64,000 bases of DNA from Mesotaenium endlicherianum (Eukaryota; Streptophyta; Zygnematophyceae; Zygnematales; Mesotaeniaceae), in contig WELA01003638.1 of NCBI GenBank assembly GCA_009602735.1, positions 26,693 through 90,692 on the forward strand, written 5' to 3'. The notes under the pieces are model-generated. The model did no database searches. It saw only the letters and a program-made list of their open reading frames with translations, and had not been told where the DNA came from. The position numbers and the translations under genes were made by a program. Positions 10,953-22,458 of the stretch are shown here, piece after piece. Within the stretch, counting starts at the first letter, position 1. Each line of letters opens with the position of its first letter.

Positions 10953-12955
10953 GTGGCCCAATTCTGGCTTAGCGTAGCTGAGCAATTTCATTCTCATCAA
11001 GAGTTATCCAAAAGGTTTGAGGAAGCTTCCCAGTATTCCTTGGCACCAAACGTCCATGATCAGCTCGCTCGTCAGCCGCTGTAGCCGTTACCTTCTCAGG
11101 CATCAGCTCCTCGCCTTTGCAGACGGTCTTTTCTGCCACACCTCCGTCATAGTAAATATTTGGCCCGTTAAGCTTTGCAAACTGAGCTTTCAGCTCAGCA
11201 ATCTCAGCACTCATAGCATCGTACTTCAGGTTACCCTTTCGATCACCAGAGTTATCTTTCCCCTTCTTTTTACCCTTGTCTGCCTCTTTCGTGGCAACGT
11301 TAGTCCAGGGTGGCTTCAGACTTGATTTCTTATACCAACACTTATCTTCTAAGTTGTAACATTTATGCTTTTTGAGAGGATCTTTCCTCGGTATTCAAGG
11401 AATATTTAAGTGAAGTGGAAAGAAAATCTATATACTTGTGCAAATTGACAAATCCTCGAGAAAGCGAAAATGAAAGCTAACGTAGAATGTGTGCTTGTGA
11501 GAGTTGCACTCACAATGACTCTGCAAGTATTTATACCTGCACGACGTGAGGCACTGGAGTGCTTCAAGTCACCACCTAGGGCACTGGTTCATGTCAACAA
11601 AACAGGCAAAGGGGTACAACCCATTTCGGCTGAATGCTGGAAACACCCCGTTTGGCCGTTTGGAGACTTTTTGACGTTTTCCAAAAAACCGTTTCGCGCC
11701 AAACGGGCGTTTTCGTGTTCTCGCGACTGTTTGAAAAGTCGCGACTCTTCGCGGAGTCGCGTACACATGCTTTTTGTCATGAACCGGTAATTATAAAAAC
11801 TACTTCGCCAATTGGTTAGGTGTGAACGTTTCAAATGACAGGTCGCGGGTTCGAATACGCTCGAATGCAAAGTCGCTTTGCATATTATGTGTCGTTTGAC
11901 TTTTACGACTGTTTGTTTGTATTAACGACTGGTCGTAAATCCGAAATCCGTGACTGTGCATTATCCGAAATAATGACAATCAAAGTAACTTAATCAAACA
12001 GTGATTAATTAAGTTATCATCTCATAATTAATCAAAGTAACTTTATGAATAATTATGTCATACTTTTGCAAAGTAGTCGAGTTACGTTACGACGCTTTTT
12101 GCAATAATATCTCGGTCGTTTTGCCAATCGACCGGGAATTAATCGGCACACGCGTGTGGCGAATAATTCAATGTGATGCAATCATTTATCAAATAATGTA
12201 TGATAAATAGTATAACTTATTTTAGGTAATTGGGAAAACGTCCCAAATACGCCTAAAAAGCTCGAATCGTTACATAAGTGTCCCTTTTTGCTGCAATGTG
12301 TGCATGTCTGTGCTTTGCTAGCAGATAGTTGCTTAGCATCTGGGTACAGACAATCTCTCTTTTGATGTCCACAATTTCAACGGCCCTCTGCTGTTTTAGC
12401 AGTGTTGGCGTGCTTGGCAAATTTATGGAAAGACCCGATCTTCTTCTTAAACTGAAAAGAGCTGTTGGCCTTAGGCGGAAAGGGTTCCTCCCTCCTTTCA
12501 GGAGCCATAAGCGTCCTGGAAGCCTCTTCATACCAAAATTTACCTTCTTCGACATTACGTGCTATTTCAGCAGCCTCGTCGATGTCCCCATCAGTTTTGC
12601 GCTTTGCAGACAGCTGTGGCCCAACCTTGCGATCTGTTTCCTTACCCAGACACAACAGAAAATTGTCAGCCACTAATCTGGACTCGTAGTTCCCGCCTTC
12701 TTGGCAAGATCCACCAATCTGGACTCAACCTCCGTCACTGTTTCGTTCTTCTGACGAACAAAATGCACATAACGGTGTACCTTAAGATTGCGATCCTCCG
12801 GAAATTGCACTTCAAGCAACTGACGCAAGTTATGCTCATAATCCAACTGGTCATCCCCAGCCTCCATATTCCTACGGAAACTGGCCAGAGCTTGCGCATG
12901 GCTAGTTTCAGTTGTGACACTGTCGCTTTGCAGACCACTGAAGGGTGTTGCTCTA
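10953..12955 (-). pseudogene. Minus-strand retroelement gag, 3' part (split by copy 2)
   Basis: Reading from 12955 downward on the minus strand there is a gag-like segment containing NMEAGDDQLDYEHNLRQLLE (about 12810-12870). It is followed by charged segments at 12380-12670 and a Cys/His motif near 11320-11360 (HKCYNLEDKCWYKK) typical of a degenerate nucleocapsid region. A Lys-rich tail lies at 10969-11325. Frames shift several times. About 11370-12245 is AT-rich, breaks the gag reading and looks like a separate insertion that I cannot classify. The 5' half of the same gag lies beyond chromovirus copy 2, at 23175-23770. Confidence 0.6.
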
Positions 12956-13005
12956 TGTAATGAATCAGTACATTGGATAGATATGATACTCATTTAGACA
13001 TAATA

Positions 13006-14063
13006 TGAAAGGGGCAGAGTGCCCTAGTGGAAGCGTAGTGACTCATGAGGAACAAAGCTAGTTGCAATCATACTCAAGAGTGCAGCGACATATTGCTAAG
13101 AAAGCTTAGGAAAATTACTTGACATTTTGAGTGGCAAGAAACTGGACGACGGGAGGGTGGTGGCTCAGCTGGACGGGGCGGAGGTGGTCGTAGACCTGGA
13201 CAGGCTGGCCAGCTGCTTCGCGCAGCCGGTCGCAGGGAGGACGCGCGCGGTGTTCGAGGAGCACGAATGGAGCGACGACGAGGGGGAGGGGGAGGAGGAG
13301 GAGGAGGAGGAGGAGGAGGAGGTGTGTGGCCTCGTCAACGAGCTGCTCGAGGATGCAAGGGGCCGCACGGGGGAGGGAGCTGGTGGCAGCGACTTCTGCA
13401 GCGAGGCCCGCTTGAAAGAGTTGATGACGGACGAGGCCAGCTCGCAGCCCGGTAAGTGGCAGGAAATGATGTAGAATGAAAGGCCTTGTTATTACAAACC
13501 CGTAGAAATTTACAGAAGTGAAAACTGATGAGAAACAAAGAAGTTATGCCTATTTATAATTTTTTGCCTAAGTGCTCCTCCCTAGGAAGAAGCTACGGAT
13601 TTTCCTAAGTGTTCGTCAAATCGTCCCTTCCAGAATATTCGTGAGTAAGCCAGATTAGTCTAATCTGACGTGTCGGGCCGAATTGACGTCCGCATACATG
13701 CATCGACATTACTAGAATATTCTATCTTAGACGCGCTAGGCTAAACCGAAACTTCTAGGTAAATCAACCTAGTCGGCACTATGCGTCAGCCGAACTTACG
13801 TGAAGATTCGAGTTCACACTAACGGGCCAGATCGCTTGACGCTGTCGGTCAATCCGACGGTCGCGCTCACCGCGTATTAAGGACAGTCGTCAACCGACCT
13901 CAAAAGTAATTAAACTTCAAAAATCCGTAACTCTCTCAATACTTGACTAAATTTGATGAACTTTATATCAAAATGACTATAAAAATGCACTCTATACCAC
14001 TATACAATCAAAACTTACTTTCATGAAATTCAAAAATGCACTTTATAAACCTATGACCTTACA
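13006..14063. mobile_element. LTR-like insertion A carrying an exon-like segment
   Basis: The insert begins TGAAAGGGG and ends CCTTACA. It is flanked on both sides by TAATA (13001-13005 and 14064-14068), a perfect 5-bp target duplication. Insert B at 19601-20339 has the same termini and similar body sequence (GTGGAAGCGT and CTAGTTGCA near the left end, CTCTCAATACTTG near the right). TG...CA ends plus a 5-bp duplication are the signature of LTR elements, so this is probably a solo LTR or a small non-autonomous element. It is about 320 bp longer than insert B, which is explained by the GC-rich block at about 13130-13473. Confidence 0.8.
13130..13473 (+). pseudogene. GC-rich exon-like fragment inside insertion A
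   Basis: This block is strongly GC-rich and open on the plus strand for about 115 codons, while the DNA on both sides is AT-rich. The peptide has a hydrophobic-acidic start (VVAQLDGAEVVVDLDRLA), a run of ten glutamates and a Ser/Glu-rich end. A good splice donor (GTAAGTGG) follows the codons for SSQP at 13451, and an AG precedes the segment. Composition and codon use resemble the host exons to the right and not the transposons around it. I do not recognise the parent gene. It could be a captured host exon or a remnant of a gene broken by insertions. Confidence 0.45.
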
Positions 14064-14731
14064 TAATAGTTAAAGAAGTTAATCCTGGTCAACTTTAGTT
14101 GATATTAAGTCTGCTAAAGTTTTTAATATTTGTTAAGTGACTCAACCGAGAGTAGCAGGCTGGAGTTTATTGGATCAACTTGTTGACTTGTGTCAGCTTG
14201 CTGACACATTCTTTGACAGCCAGCTGGCTGCCGTACTCGGCAGCAGCAAACTGCCTAGCTATGCATCTAAGTGTGATGTGCTAGATGAGTGGCCAGATGA
14301 CACCCGTAAGGTGATTGGCAATTCGGGATGATGGGAGATGGCTGTAGATTTGGTTAGCCGAGGTCCTACCAACGTGATTAACTCTCGGGTAGGGGGTGCC
14401 ATCGCACTTGCCGTTGAACAATAAACTCATTCCATGTACATATGCTAGGTATTGCTCTCGAATTCGGCTTTCGAAAACGTGGCTTACTAAGAGAGATCTG
14501 AATCCAAGGCGAGAAGCCATTGATTCGCACTATCTTCTAGCCTTGCTTACGTATGAGTTTACTGACTGCATTATTGATGCTCGTATGCTTGCATTTGACT
14601 TGGGAGTATTGTCCACCGCTAGTACGTCTGTCTTTTGTTGTTTAATCAGTTAACAGAAAATACCATGAAGATTACTCGCTGATATAAAGATCATTATGAA
14701 TTGTTTATCGCCTATTGGTAAGTCATTTCAG

Positions 14732-14743
14732 TGGTATCGGAGC
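14732..14743 (+). other. Primer-binding site of chromovirus copy 2
   Basis: TGGTATCGGAGC directly follows the 5' LTR. It is one base away from the usual plant initiator-tRNA-Met site (TGGTATCAGAGC). The identical variant is used by the TRIM at 5077. Confidence 0.88.
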
Positions 14744-14801
14744 AGTTATCACAATAGTCGTGTATGGTAAGGACTAGGTCTAAAACTACCACTCTCGAGA
14801 A

Positions 14802-16172
14802 ATGGAGGGTGAGGACAATGATAACATTGTAGAAGGGCAGGACAAAAGTCGCGTCTTTGGACCCCGTACCTATTTGGAAATGCTGCATGATGCAGGAGCT
14901 AGAGAAGCTGCTGAGCAAGCAACAGCTCTTGCTGCAGTAGCGACCCAGTTGGCTAAGGACGAGCGTTTAGCCAAAGAGGTAGAGGAGGCAGTAAACAGGA
15001 GGGCCCCTGATGAAAGGACGGTGGAAGCGCAGATGGCACAGAGGGCCAATTTTTGAAACCAACCTCCTGCTGTGCCTAATGTCATATCTCTTCCTCAAAT
15101 CCGCAGACCACATAGTCGGAGCTGCAGCAATCGAGATTGCCGAAGTTGCTACTAATCGAGCAAATGTTGCTGCTGCTGCGTTTGCTGGGCTACCACCTCA
15201 AAATGTAGATCTGGGAGCCTTATTTGTTCAGATGCAATCGCAAATGGCGAGCATGCATCAGTCCCAACAGGAGGATAAAAGGATCATGATGGCATTGCTG
15301 CGTGACAGAGACCAACTGGGTTCTCAAACCACTGGTGGTGGTGGCAGAGGGCCTAGTAAGCCGAAACCAAAATCTCCCCAAGACTATGATCTTGAGGGAA
15401 ACAAAAAGTATTATTTGATCAAGTTTCTCGCTGATGTTGAGCAGTGGCTGGAGAACTACCCAGAACTGCAGCATTACGAGAAGGTCAGGCACACCGGTGC
15501 TCTATTGAAAGGCAGTGCAGCAGGCTGTTGATTGTGTTCAAAAGAAGAGCGTACGGCTCAACAACTCGGTGACCCTACTTGGGTCGAGTTTGTTGAGAAG
15601 CTGCATGAGAAGTTTGATGTCATCAATCAGCAGGAGAAAGCTATCTATGCAATGATCTCCTTGACACTGAAGCAGACCACTTCAGTTGCTGAATTTGCTC
15701 AAAAGTTCCAAGAGAACATGATGAAGCAGCCTAAGTTGCCAGAGCGGTATAGGATAGCATACTTCAGGTATGGCTTGAAATCCGAAGTCTCAGGTCATTT
15801 TGCTGAAAAGAAGTATGAGAAGCTGCTGACTTGATGGAGGACGCTGATGCCTATGATCAGCAGCAGTTCAATCACAAGCGCCAGAGAAATGCTTTGGTGT
15901 CTAAGATTGTCAAAAAGCCACATAATTCCTACAATGCAATCGAACAAGACCAGGCTGAGGACGATCAGGGTGATGAGTATGAGTATGAGTATAATGCTAT
16001 CCAATCTAGAGGGAGAGGTGGTTACTCTCGAGGTGATTATGGAAGAGGTGGTGGTAGGACTAAGCCGAGACCAGCCTCAACAGAATCTGTTTGCTACCAT
16101 TGCCAGCAGTTGGGTCACTACAGAGAGCAGTGTCCAATCAAGCACCTTCCAAAGGTCAAGAGAAAGGACTAA
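14802..16172 (+). pseudogene. gag of chromovirus copy 2 (frameshifted)
   Basis: An ATG at 14802 opens an acidic N-terminal region. The capsid-like part follows at 15010-15531 and 15532-15834 in other frames (for example YNLE-type spacing replaced by EQWLENYPELQHYEKVRHTG). The nucleocapsid part at 15831-16172 is Arg/Gly-rich and ends in an intact CCHC knuckle, CYHCQQLGHYREQC, near 16092-16133. In-frame stops and small frameshifts near 15056, 15529 and 15834 prevent a single product. Confidence 0.8.
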
Positions 16173-16476
16173 CCTTTAAAAGACAGCAACAGTCAGTAAT
16201 CCAGTCTACTGACTGTGAGGATGCTAGAGATAGTGAGTCGTCACTAGCTGTTCTTGTAACAGGTTTTATGGGTCCTGCTGAAATGGATTTACTATGCATG
16301 CCTGACAAATAGATCAAGGAGACCATCAGCAATATACATCTTCAAAAAGTGCAAACTCCTGATGGTCTTGTTCCACCTGATGTCCAAAATTTATTTGGTA
16401 AGTCAAGAGAACAATGCGAAAGACAGGAAAAGTCAGTCCCCCCTATCCTACTGCATTGTATGATTGCAGGTAGAAA

Positions 16477-18445
16477 GTGAGGGCATTTGTTGACGGAGGG
16501 GTGTCACATACTTTTATCCATAAGGACTTAGTCAAGCGGCTAAGGTTGCCTACTGTCACCCAAGGGAATATAAAAATATTTTTTGAAGATGCCTCAAGTA
16601 TCCTGGGAGGAGTTATAACCAAGCCTATTGAGGTCCAGTTAGGTCCTAGCATTGCAATTCTAACTGAAACGTTTACATTTGAGGTACTCAACACTGGCTT
16701 TTATGATCTCGTGCTATGCAGGTCCTGGCTTAACAAACATCAAGCTAAAGTGTGTTGGAGGAGAGGGAGAGTTAAAGTGAGAGGAGCCATTGATGGGCAG
16801 CTAACTTGGCACCCACCAATGCTCTTCCACTTGTCCTGTATGGGTGGCAAATGAAGGAAAAGAAGAGACTTCCAGGAGGATGCAAATTGCTGAATGCGAT
16901 GGAGTTCATCGAAAGCTGGAACCAGAAAGAAGATAGAATATTTTGTCTGTTGCTAAAAGAGGTACCACGTCAACCTGAAGAAGTGGTTGAGAAAAAGGTG
17001 AGTCCTTCGGAGCACCCTTTTGCTGCAAAAACTCTTGCTCAATGTACTGATGTGTTTAACATGCCTCAAGGACTGCCCTCTAAGAGGGAAGTAAATCATA
17101 CGATTGATTCATTACCTGGGAGTCAGCCACCTTGGCAACTCACCCATGGCTTGTCTTATGTGGAGAGCGAAGAATTGAAAACACAGATTACAAATTTGGA
17201 GGAAAATGGCTATATTTTCCCCAGTAAATCACCTTATGGCGCACTCATCCTATTTCTTAAGATGGAGAATGGCAGCATGCAAATGTGTGTGGATTACAGA
17301 GCTCTTAACAGTAAGGAACAAGTATGCTTTACCCAGAATCGAGGACTTCCTTGATACCCTGTTTGGTGCTAAAGTATTCAGGAAGATAGATTTTAATGGT
17401 GGGTATCATCAAATCAGAATTGCTGAGGGGGATAAACACAAAGCTGCTTTTTGCACACGTTATTGACACTATGAATTTAATGTGATGTCATTTGGACGAA
17501 CTAATGCCCCTACAATCATGGGTGCTATGAATGACATTTTCAGGCATTACTAAGATAAGTTTGTACAAGTCTTCTTGGATAATATTTTAATTTTCTCTAA
17601 AAATGAAGCTCAACATGCTGAGCACTTAAAGAGAGTCATGCAAACTCTGAGAAGGAATCATTTATGTCCTAAAATGGGCAAGTGTGATTTCTCTAAGGAA
17701 AGTATTGAATTCCTGGGCCATGTTGTCCGTAAAGAAGGCATCAGTGTGGATCCTAAGAAAGTCAAGACCATAAGGAACTGGCCAGTACCACAGTCTCTCT
17801 CGGAAGTTGAATCCTTCCTTGGATTGGCTAACTATTACAGGAGGTTCATTGAAAGTTGTTCAACAAAGGCCAGTAAACTGACTGACCTTACTAAGGACAT
17901 AAGGTATATGTGGAGGAAAAGAGCAGCAAGCTAGATCCTTAAAGATGCTCTTTGTTCTGCCCCAGTCTTATCTGTGTACAACCCCAGCAAACCTGTGCAG
18001 GTGGTAACTACTGCTTTTGACTTTGCCATGGGTGCTATTTTGTTGCAGCCTGCTAACAAAACCACTAAGGATGATAAAGCAGGAGTGGCACCCGGTGCTG
18101 TATGATTCTATGAAATTCTACCCAGCTGAAATAGACTATTATGTGCATGATAAAGAGCTACTTGCTATCATTCATATGCTCAAATAGTGGAGATCATACT
18201 TACATGGTAAGGCTTTTAAGGTGATTACAGATCATCTAGCTCTGACTCACATTCAGAAGAAGTCCAAGCCGTGGAGGAGGGAGAACCGTTGGAGCCAGAT
18301 GCTGGAGCAGTTTCAAGTCCAGATTGACTACAAACCAGGGAAGTTGAATCCTGCTGATGCACTCTCTAGAAGACCTGACCTGCAAGAAAGGAACTTTAGT
18401 CAGCATGCTGTAGATAAAGTCCTTAATGCACTCACTTCACTATAG
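16477..18445 (+). pseudogene. Protease, reverse transcriptase and RNase H of copy 2 (broken)
   Basis: The retroviral-type aspartic protease is at about 16480-16760, but the catalytic triplet reads DGG and is followed by V, so activity is doubtful. The reverse transcriptase runs from about 17150 to 17900 with KSPYGA, FRKIDFNGGYHQIRI and a VFLDN box where VFLDD is expected. The second catalytic Asp has therefore changed. RNase H is at about 17960-18400 and keeps the TDHLALTH and GKLNPADALSRR motifs. Stops at 17465, 17553, 17933 and 18187 break the frame. Confidence 0.8.
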
Positions 18446-19600
18446 GTGAAAAAGTCCTTCCTTGAACAACTTAGGAAAGCCCACCTTTCTGACCCAACAT
18501 TTGAGCCCAGCCCCACTGATGGTGTGTGTCCTGCTACTGCACTCGGGCATAGGCTAAAGGGAGGGGTCTGGGTAATTGAAACCACTTCAGGCAGGCTGAA
18601 GCTGGTCATTCCTGATAACTTGGAAGTAAGGTCACTCTTACTGAGTCAAGCACATGACAGTTTACTGGGTGGACATTTGGGGCAAGCCAAAATTGTTGGC
18701 AAACTAGCAAAACATTATCATTGAGATGGATTGCCTCGGGAGGTCTTGAAATATGCTAAATCTTCTGATCAGTGTCAGAAAAGTAAGTCTAGGCACACAC
18801 CACTCGGGGGGCTTTTACAACCACTACCCATCCCAACTGGACGCTGGGAAACAATATCCATGGACTGGGTGGTAACACTACCAAGAACTGCCAATGGGCA
18901 TGACTCGATACTGGTAGTAGTGGGTAAATTGACAAAAATGGTCATTTTCATCCCCACAACTGTCAAAGTAACTGCGAGACAATTCTACAACCATGTAGTA
19001 TGCCAACATGAGCTACCCTCTAATATTATCTCAGACAGAGACTCAAAATCTACCTCTAAGTTCTGGAGAGCTTTAATGGGGTTATTGGGAGTCAAACAGC
19101 TGCTCAGCACAGCAAACCACCCTCAAATTGATGGGCAGATTGAAAGAACTAACCAAGTTTTGCAAGAGGTGCTGAGAGCATATATTATCCAAAAACAAGA
19201 TAATTGGGATAACCTGTTGCCTCAAATTCAATTTGCGATCAATTGTGCGGTGCATACGTCAACGGGAAAGACTCCTTTTGAACTCAGTCAGGATAGAGTC
19301 CCTAGGTCTCCTTTAGATGTGCTAGGGGAGTCCTTAACTCACCCTGAGGGGATTGACAACCCGGTGTCTCTCCAGTTAACTCAGGAGTTTGATGACACCC
19401 TGTCAGATGTCCAACAGAACCTGCATAAAGCCAAAGAAAATCAACAAAAATATGCTAATCAACACCGTCGAGAGCTGACATTTTCAAAGGGGGATTTGAT
19501 CAAACTGCATTCTCAACACCTGTATTTGCCTGGTGTGGTTAAGAAAAAACTTGGTCCGGTCTGGGTCGGTCCATATTCGGTGGTGCGCCGTGTCGGTCAC
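18446..19600 (+). pseudogene. Integrase of copy 2, core open, tail cut by insertion B
   Basis: The zinc-binding region (HDSLLGGHLGQAK, then DQCQKSKSRH) is followed by the catalytic core. A stop codon at 18722-18724 separates the two. The core frame from 18731 is open for 290 codons and keeps all three acidic residues of the D,D-35-E triad: the Asp of SMDWV near 18858, the Asp in IISDRDSKSTSKFW near 19030, and the Glu in QIERTNQ near 19143. The C-terminal part starts the usual GPYSVVRRV segment and is then cut by insertion B at 19601. It resumes with the chromodomain at 20345. Confidence 0.82.
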
Positions 19601-20339
19601 TGAAAGGGGAGAGGGTGCGGGGAGTGCGCCCATACACACTCACGCACCCTCACCCGCGAGTGGAAGCGTGCACGAGGACCTTTCCTAGTTGCATACACAA
19701 GGTGGAGTAGCCTGGTGGTATGCCACCCTTGCAAGAGTTAAGAGGGCTACATGAGAGAGGAGTAGAAAAGAACTCACTTTATTAAGAAAAGTCGTGTACA
19801 AGATAAGAAGGTTCGACTAGACTAACTAGGCTAGACCGCCTCTACTTCTTTGTGCAATCTATTTATACTTCAACTCTAAGTGTCCTCACTAGCAAAGTAC
19901 CTCCAGAACCTTCTACCATGGCTCCTTCCATGTAGGTGACCTTGCCTAGTTCGACAAGCTAGCACACTCACACGCACACAATCACACTCAAGAATATTCT
20001 ACTACACAATCCACTAACTCCTCACGGAGTTTCTAGAATTTCCACGATCACTTTGGAACTCTACGTAATCGTGCGTAGTTTCTGGAATCCTCATGATTCA
20101 ATGTCCCACTTCTTGGACTCCAACCGAAACTTCTTGGACTCCAAACTCCTTTTTGTCCCTCAACCTGTCCTCGTCACTTAATTGAATCAGTGACGATAAA
20201 AACTCACTAAAACTTCCAAAATTCAAAACTTTCTCAATACTTGTCCAAATGACTTGAAGTTTTTCTAAAGTTACACTCTATGCATATAAAATGGTAGAAA
20301 GATACAAACTACACTTTGATAACCTTACAGTCAGAATGC
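19601..20339. mobile_element. LTR-like insertion B (same family as A)
   Basis: The 739-bp insert starts TGAAAGGGG and ends CCTTACA, identical termini to insertion A. The flanking pentamers are GTCAC (19596-19600) and GTCAG (20340-20344), one mismatch. Copy 1 of the chromovirus shows the uninterrupted site near 4440-4460, so the borders are independently supported. There is no coding capacity. A solo LTR of an element not otherwise present here is the simplest reading. Confidence 0.85.
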
Positions 20340-20344
20340 TTACA

Positions 20345-20736
20345 AATTGAACATGTCAGCGGAATACAAGGGTCACCCAGTCTTTAATGTCTCTAACCTG
20401 GAACCATACATCAAGGGTGACACACTGTTCACAGGTCGGTTACCTGTCCAACCGGGACCGGTCCTCGCTGTCAGGAATGGTGACCCTGAGGAATATGAGG
20501 TTGAGGAGATTTTAGAAGCTCGGCCTGTCCGTCGATCATCTAAATATGTCATAAAATACCTGGCCAGATGGAAGGGTTACGATGCCTCTGGGGATACTTG
20601 GGAATTTAAAGACTATTTGACCAATGCCAAAGGGGCGTTAAAACGGTTTCACCTTTGGGCGACTGGGGCACCTCCCTTATTGTCCTTTCACTTGACACGG
20701 GAAGGTGACAGAAATGTGCCAATAAATGACAGTTAG
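20345..20736 (+). pseudogene. Integrase C-terminus and chromodomain of copy 2
   Basis: This is the continuation of pol after insertion B. The chromodomain has the pattern YEVEEILEARPVRRSSKY, then YLARWKGYDASGDTWEF at about 20490-20610, with the aromatic positions of the methyl-lysine cage partly kept. Chromoviruses use this domain to target integration to particular chromatin. The frame ends with TAG at 20736. Confidence 0.85.
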
Positions 20737-21022
20737 TGTGCGAGAAAGGGACAGTTATTGAAAGTAAAGTGTCAGCATAGTGACAGATGGGACAGCCAGG
20801 CCCACATTAAGCAAATTTGGCGAAATGAAAAAGGGACTCGCACATCAACACATCCCTTAACTCACCCTGCACACATGTTCATTCGTATATTTTTCATCGC
20901 ATTGCAGCTATGTTAACTCCTCGTAACCACCCTGTAAGGTAAACGGGAACAAACCTACCATAATAATTCATGTTTGCTTCTCTTCCTGCAACTCCTGTGC
21001 CAAAGATTGAGATCCTAATAAC

Positions 21023-21690
21023 TTGTGCCCTGGTTACATGTGCAGGATGGCTCCCACCACACAAAAGAAGGACGGAAAGCGCAAGGCAAAAGAAGCCAGG
21101 AGGACAATGGAGCAATACCAGAAAGAGCTGGCGGCAACGTCCCTCACCAAGAGAGAACAAGAAAGGGTCCGCAGACAACAAGAGGCGGCAGAGGAAGCAC
21201 AGAGGAAGAAGGAGCAGGAGGCGGAAAACCTCAGGAAAGCGAAGGAGGAGGGACAAAAGACACAACAAGAAGAAGCAGTGGTAGCAAGGGAGGAGAGAAG
21301 AAAGAAGGCTGAAGCTGAGAAGCAGAAGAGCCTGGCCACTTACTGTGGTGGGTGGCCAAACCTTCGATAACCTGAAGAAGGCATTACTGGCTGCCTAGGA
21401 GATCAACAAGGTGGAACGGAAAACAATGTTACAGAGACAAGGAGCTGAAGCCCTGGATAGGTACATTGAGACACACACTGGTGTGGTCCTCTACAAAGAT
21501 TATGCCAAAATGGTGCAGTATACAGCAAAGCAGGCACGGTTTCTTGCGAATGACTCGGAAGATAAGCCGGTACCAGTGCCTGGCATAGTGGGGAATCAAA
21601 AACTCATCATAATGGTCAGCATGCAACCCGATAACTTTAAAGATGCAGTATTCTACCTAACACTACTGCCAGCCTACAATTGAGTTTGAG
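21023..21690 (+). pseudogene. Extra ORF after pol in chromovirus copy 2
   Basis: The segment 21050-21340 is a charged coiled coil rich in Glu, Lys, Arg, Gln and Ala. After a break, 21411-21683 encodes a region with YKDYAKMVQYTAKQARFLA followed by PVPVPGIVG. Copy 1 has the same two parts in the same order at 5650-6391, so the ORF belongs to the family. I cannot name it. There is no signal peptide or membrane helix, so it does not look like an envelope gene. Confidence 0.6.
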
Positions 21691-22458
21691 AGGAGGAGCT
21701 GGAGCTGGGATGAGGAAGAAGAACAAGGCGGAGAAGAAGCATCAAGAACTGGTACTCAGGAGACCCAGGGGCAGGCAGAAGCAGGGACTCCTAGGGCGCC
21801 AAGATCAGGTGTATGAAATGTGATTCCTGTCATGGAGGCAACAAGATCCTGCAGTCGTTCTCCCAGCCCAATTGCCCAAGCAGGGAAAGAAGTTGATTTG
21901 GCAGCAGAGAAAAGCAGAAATCCCCAAAAGACAGGGGCACCAGAATAACAACACGCGGAGTAGCCAAAGGTATGCTGGCTACCCCCTTCAGTCAGGGACA
22001 TGTGCCTCTTGCCAATGTATTTCAGCATCCTACCAGAATGCCTGTTTATGTGGGCATCAACACCCAGGTGGTTGAAGAGCAGGCTACAATCCTTCGTTCT
22101 CCTTGAGGTCCAACTTTAGAACAAACAGGGTTCTTTAGAAGGCTAGCTGACAGACTTAGAGGGCTGTCCAGGTCTAGGTCCTAATCTCAGACCCATGATC
22201 TTGGAGCCCCAGGAACAATCCACAAAACATCATAACTATCCTCCAGTCAAGCCTTGCTGGAGGTCTCTCTGTTTGCACCCCACAACGGAAGTGGACTGAG
22301 GGTGGAGGTGACAATTCACTGTCAGTAGTGATCCCCACAGCTAGGCAACAGTGTTGAAGCAAGAGGCAGGCAATGGGGAGTTAGTTTTGTTTGTTCCTTG
22401 ACCAGATAATTCTACAGTTTAATGTTGTCGAGGCAACAACAATTTAGGTTGGAGGAAT
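21691..22458 (+). other. Untranslated 3' region and polypurine tract of copy 2
   Basis: I find no intact gene. Short stretches parallel 9590-10218 of copy 1. The end (GGTTGGAGGAAT at 22447-22458) is the likely polypurine primer next to the 3' LTR. Confidence 0.55.

Larger units (their letters stand above)
12956..14730 (+). repeat. 5' LTR of chromovirus copy 2 (interrupted)
   Basis: It starts TGTAATGAATCAG and ends AGTCATTTCA. The LTR stops at 13005 and resumes at 14064 after a nested insertion. Alignment by eye with 22459-23174 shows continuity across the join. Confidence 0.88.
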
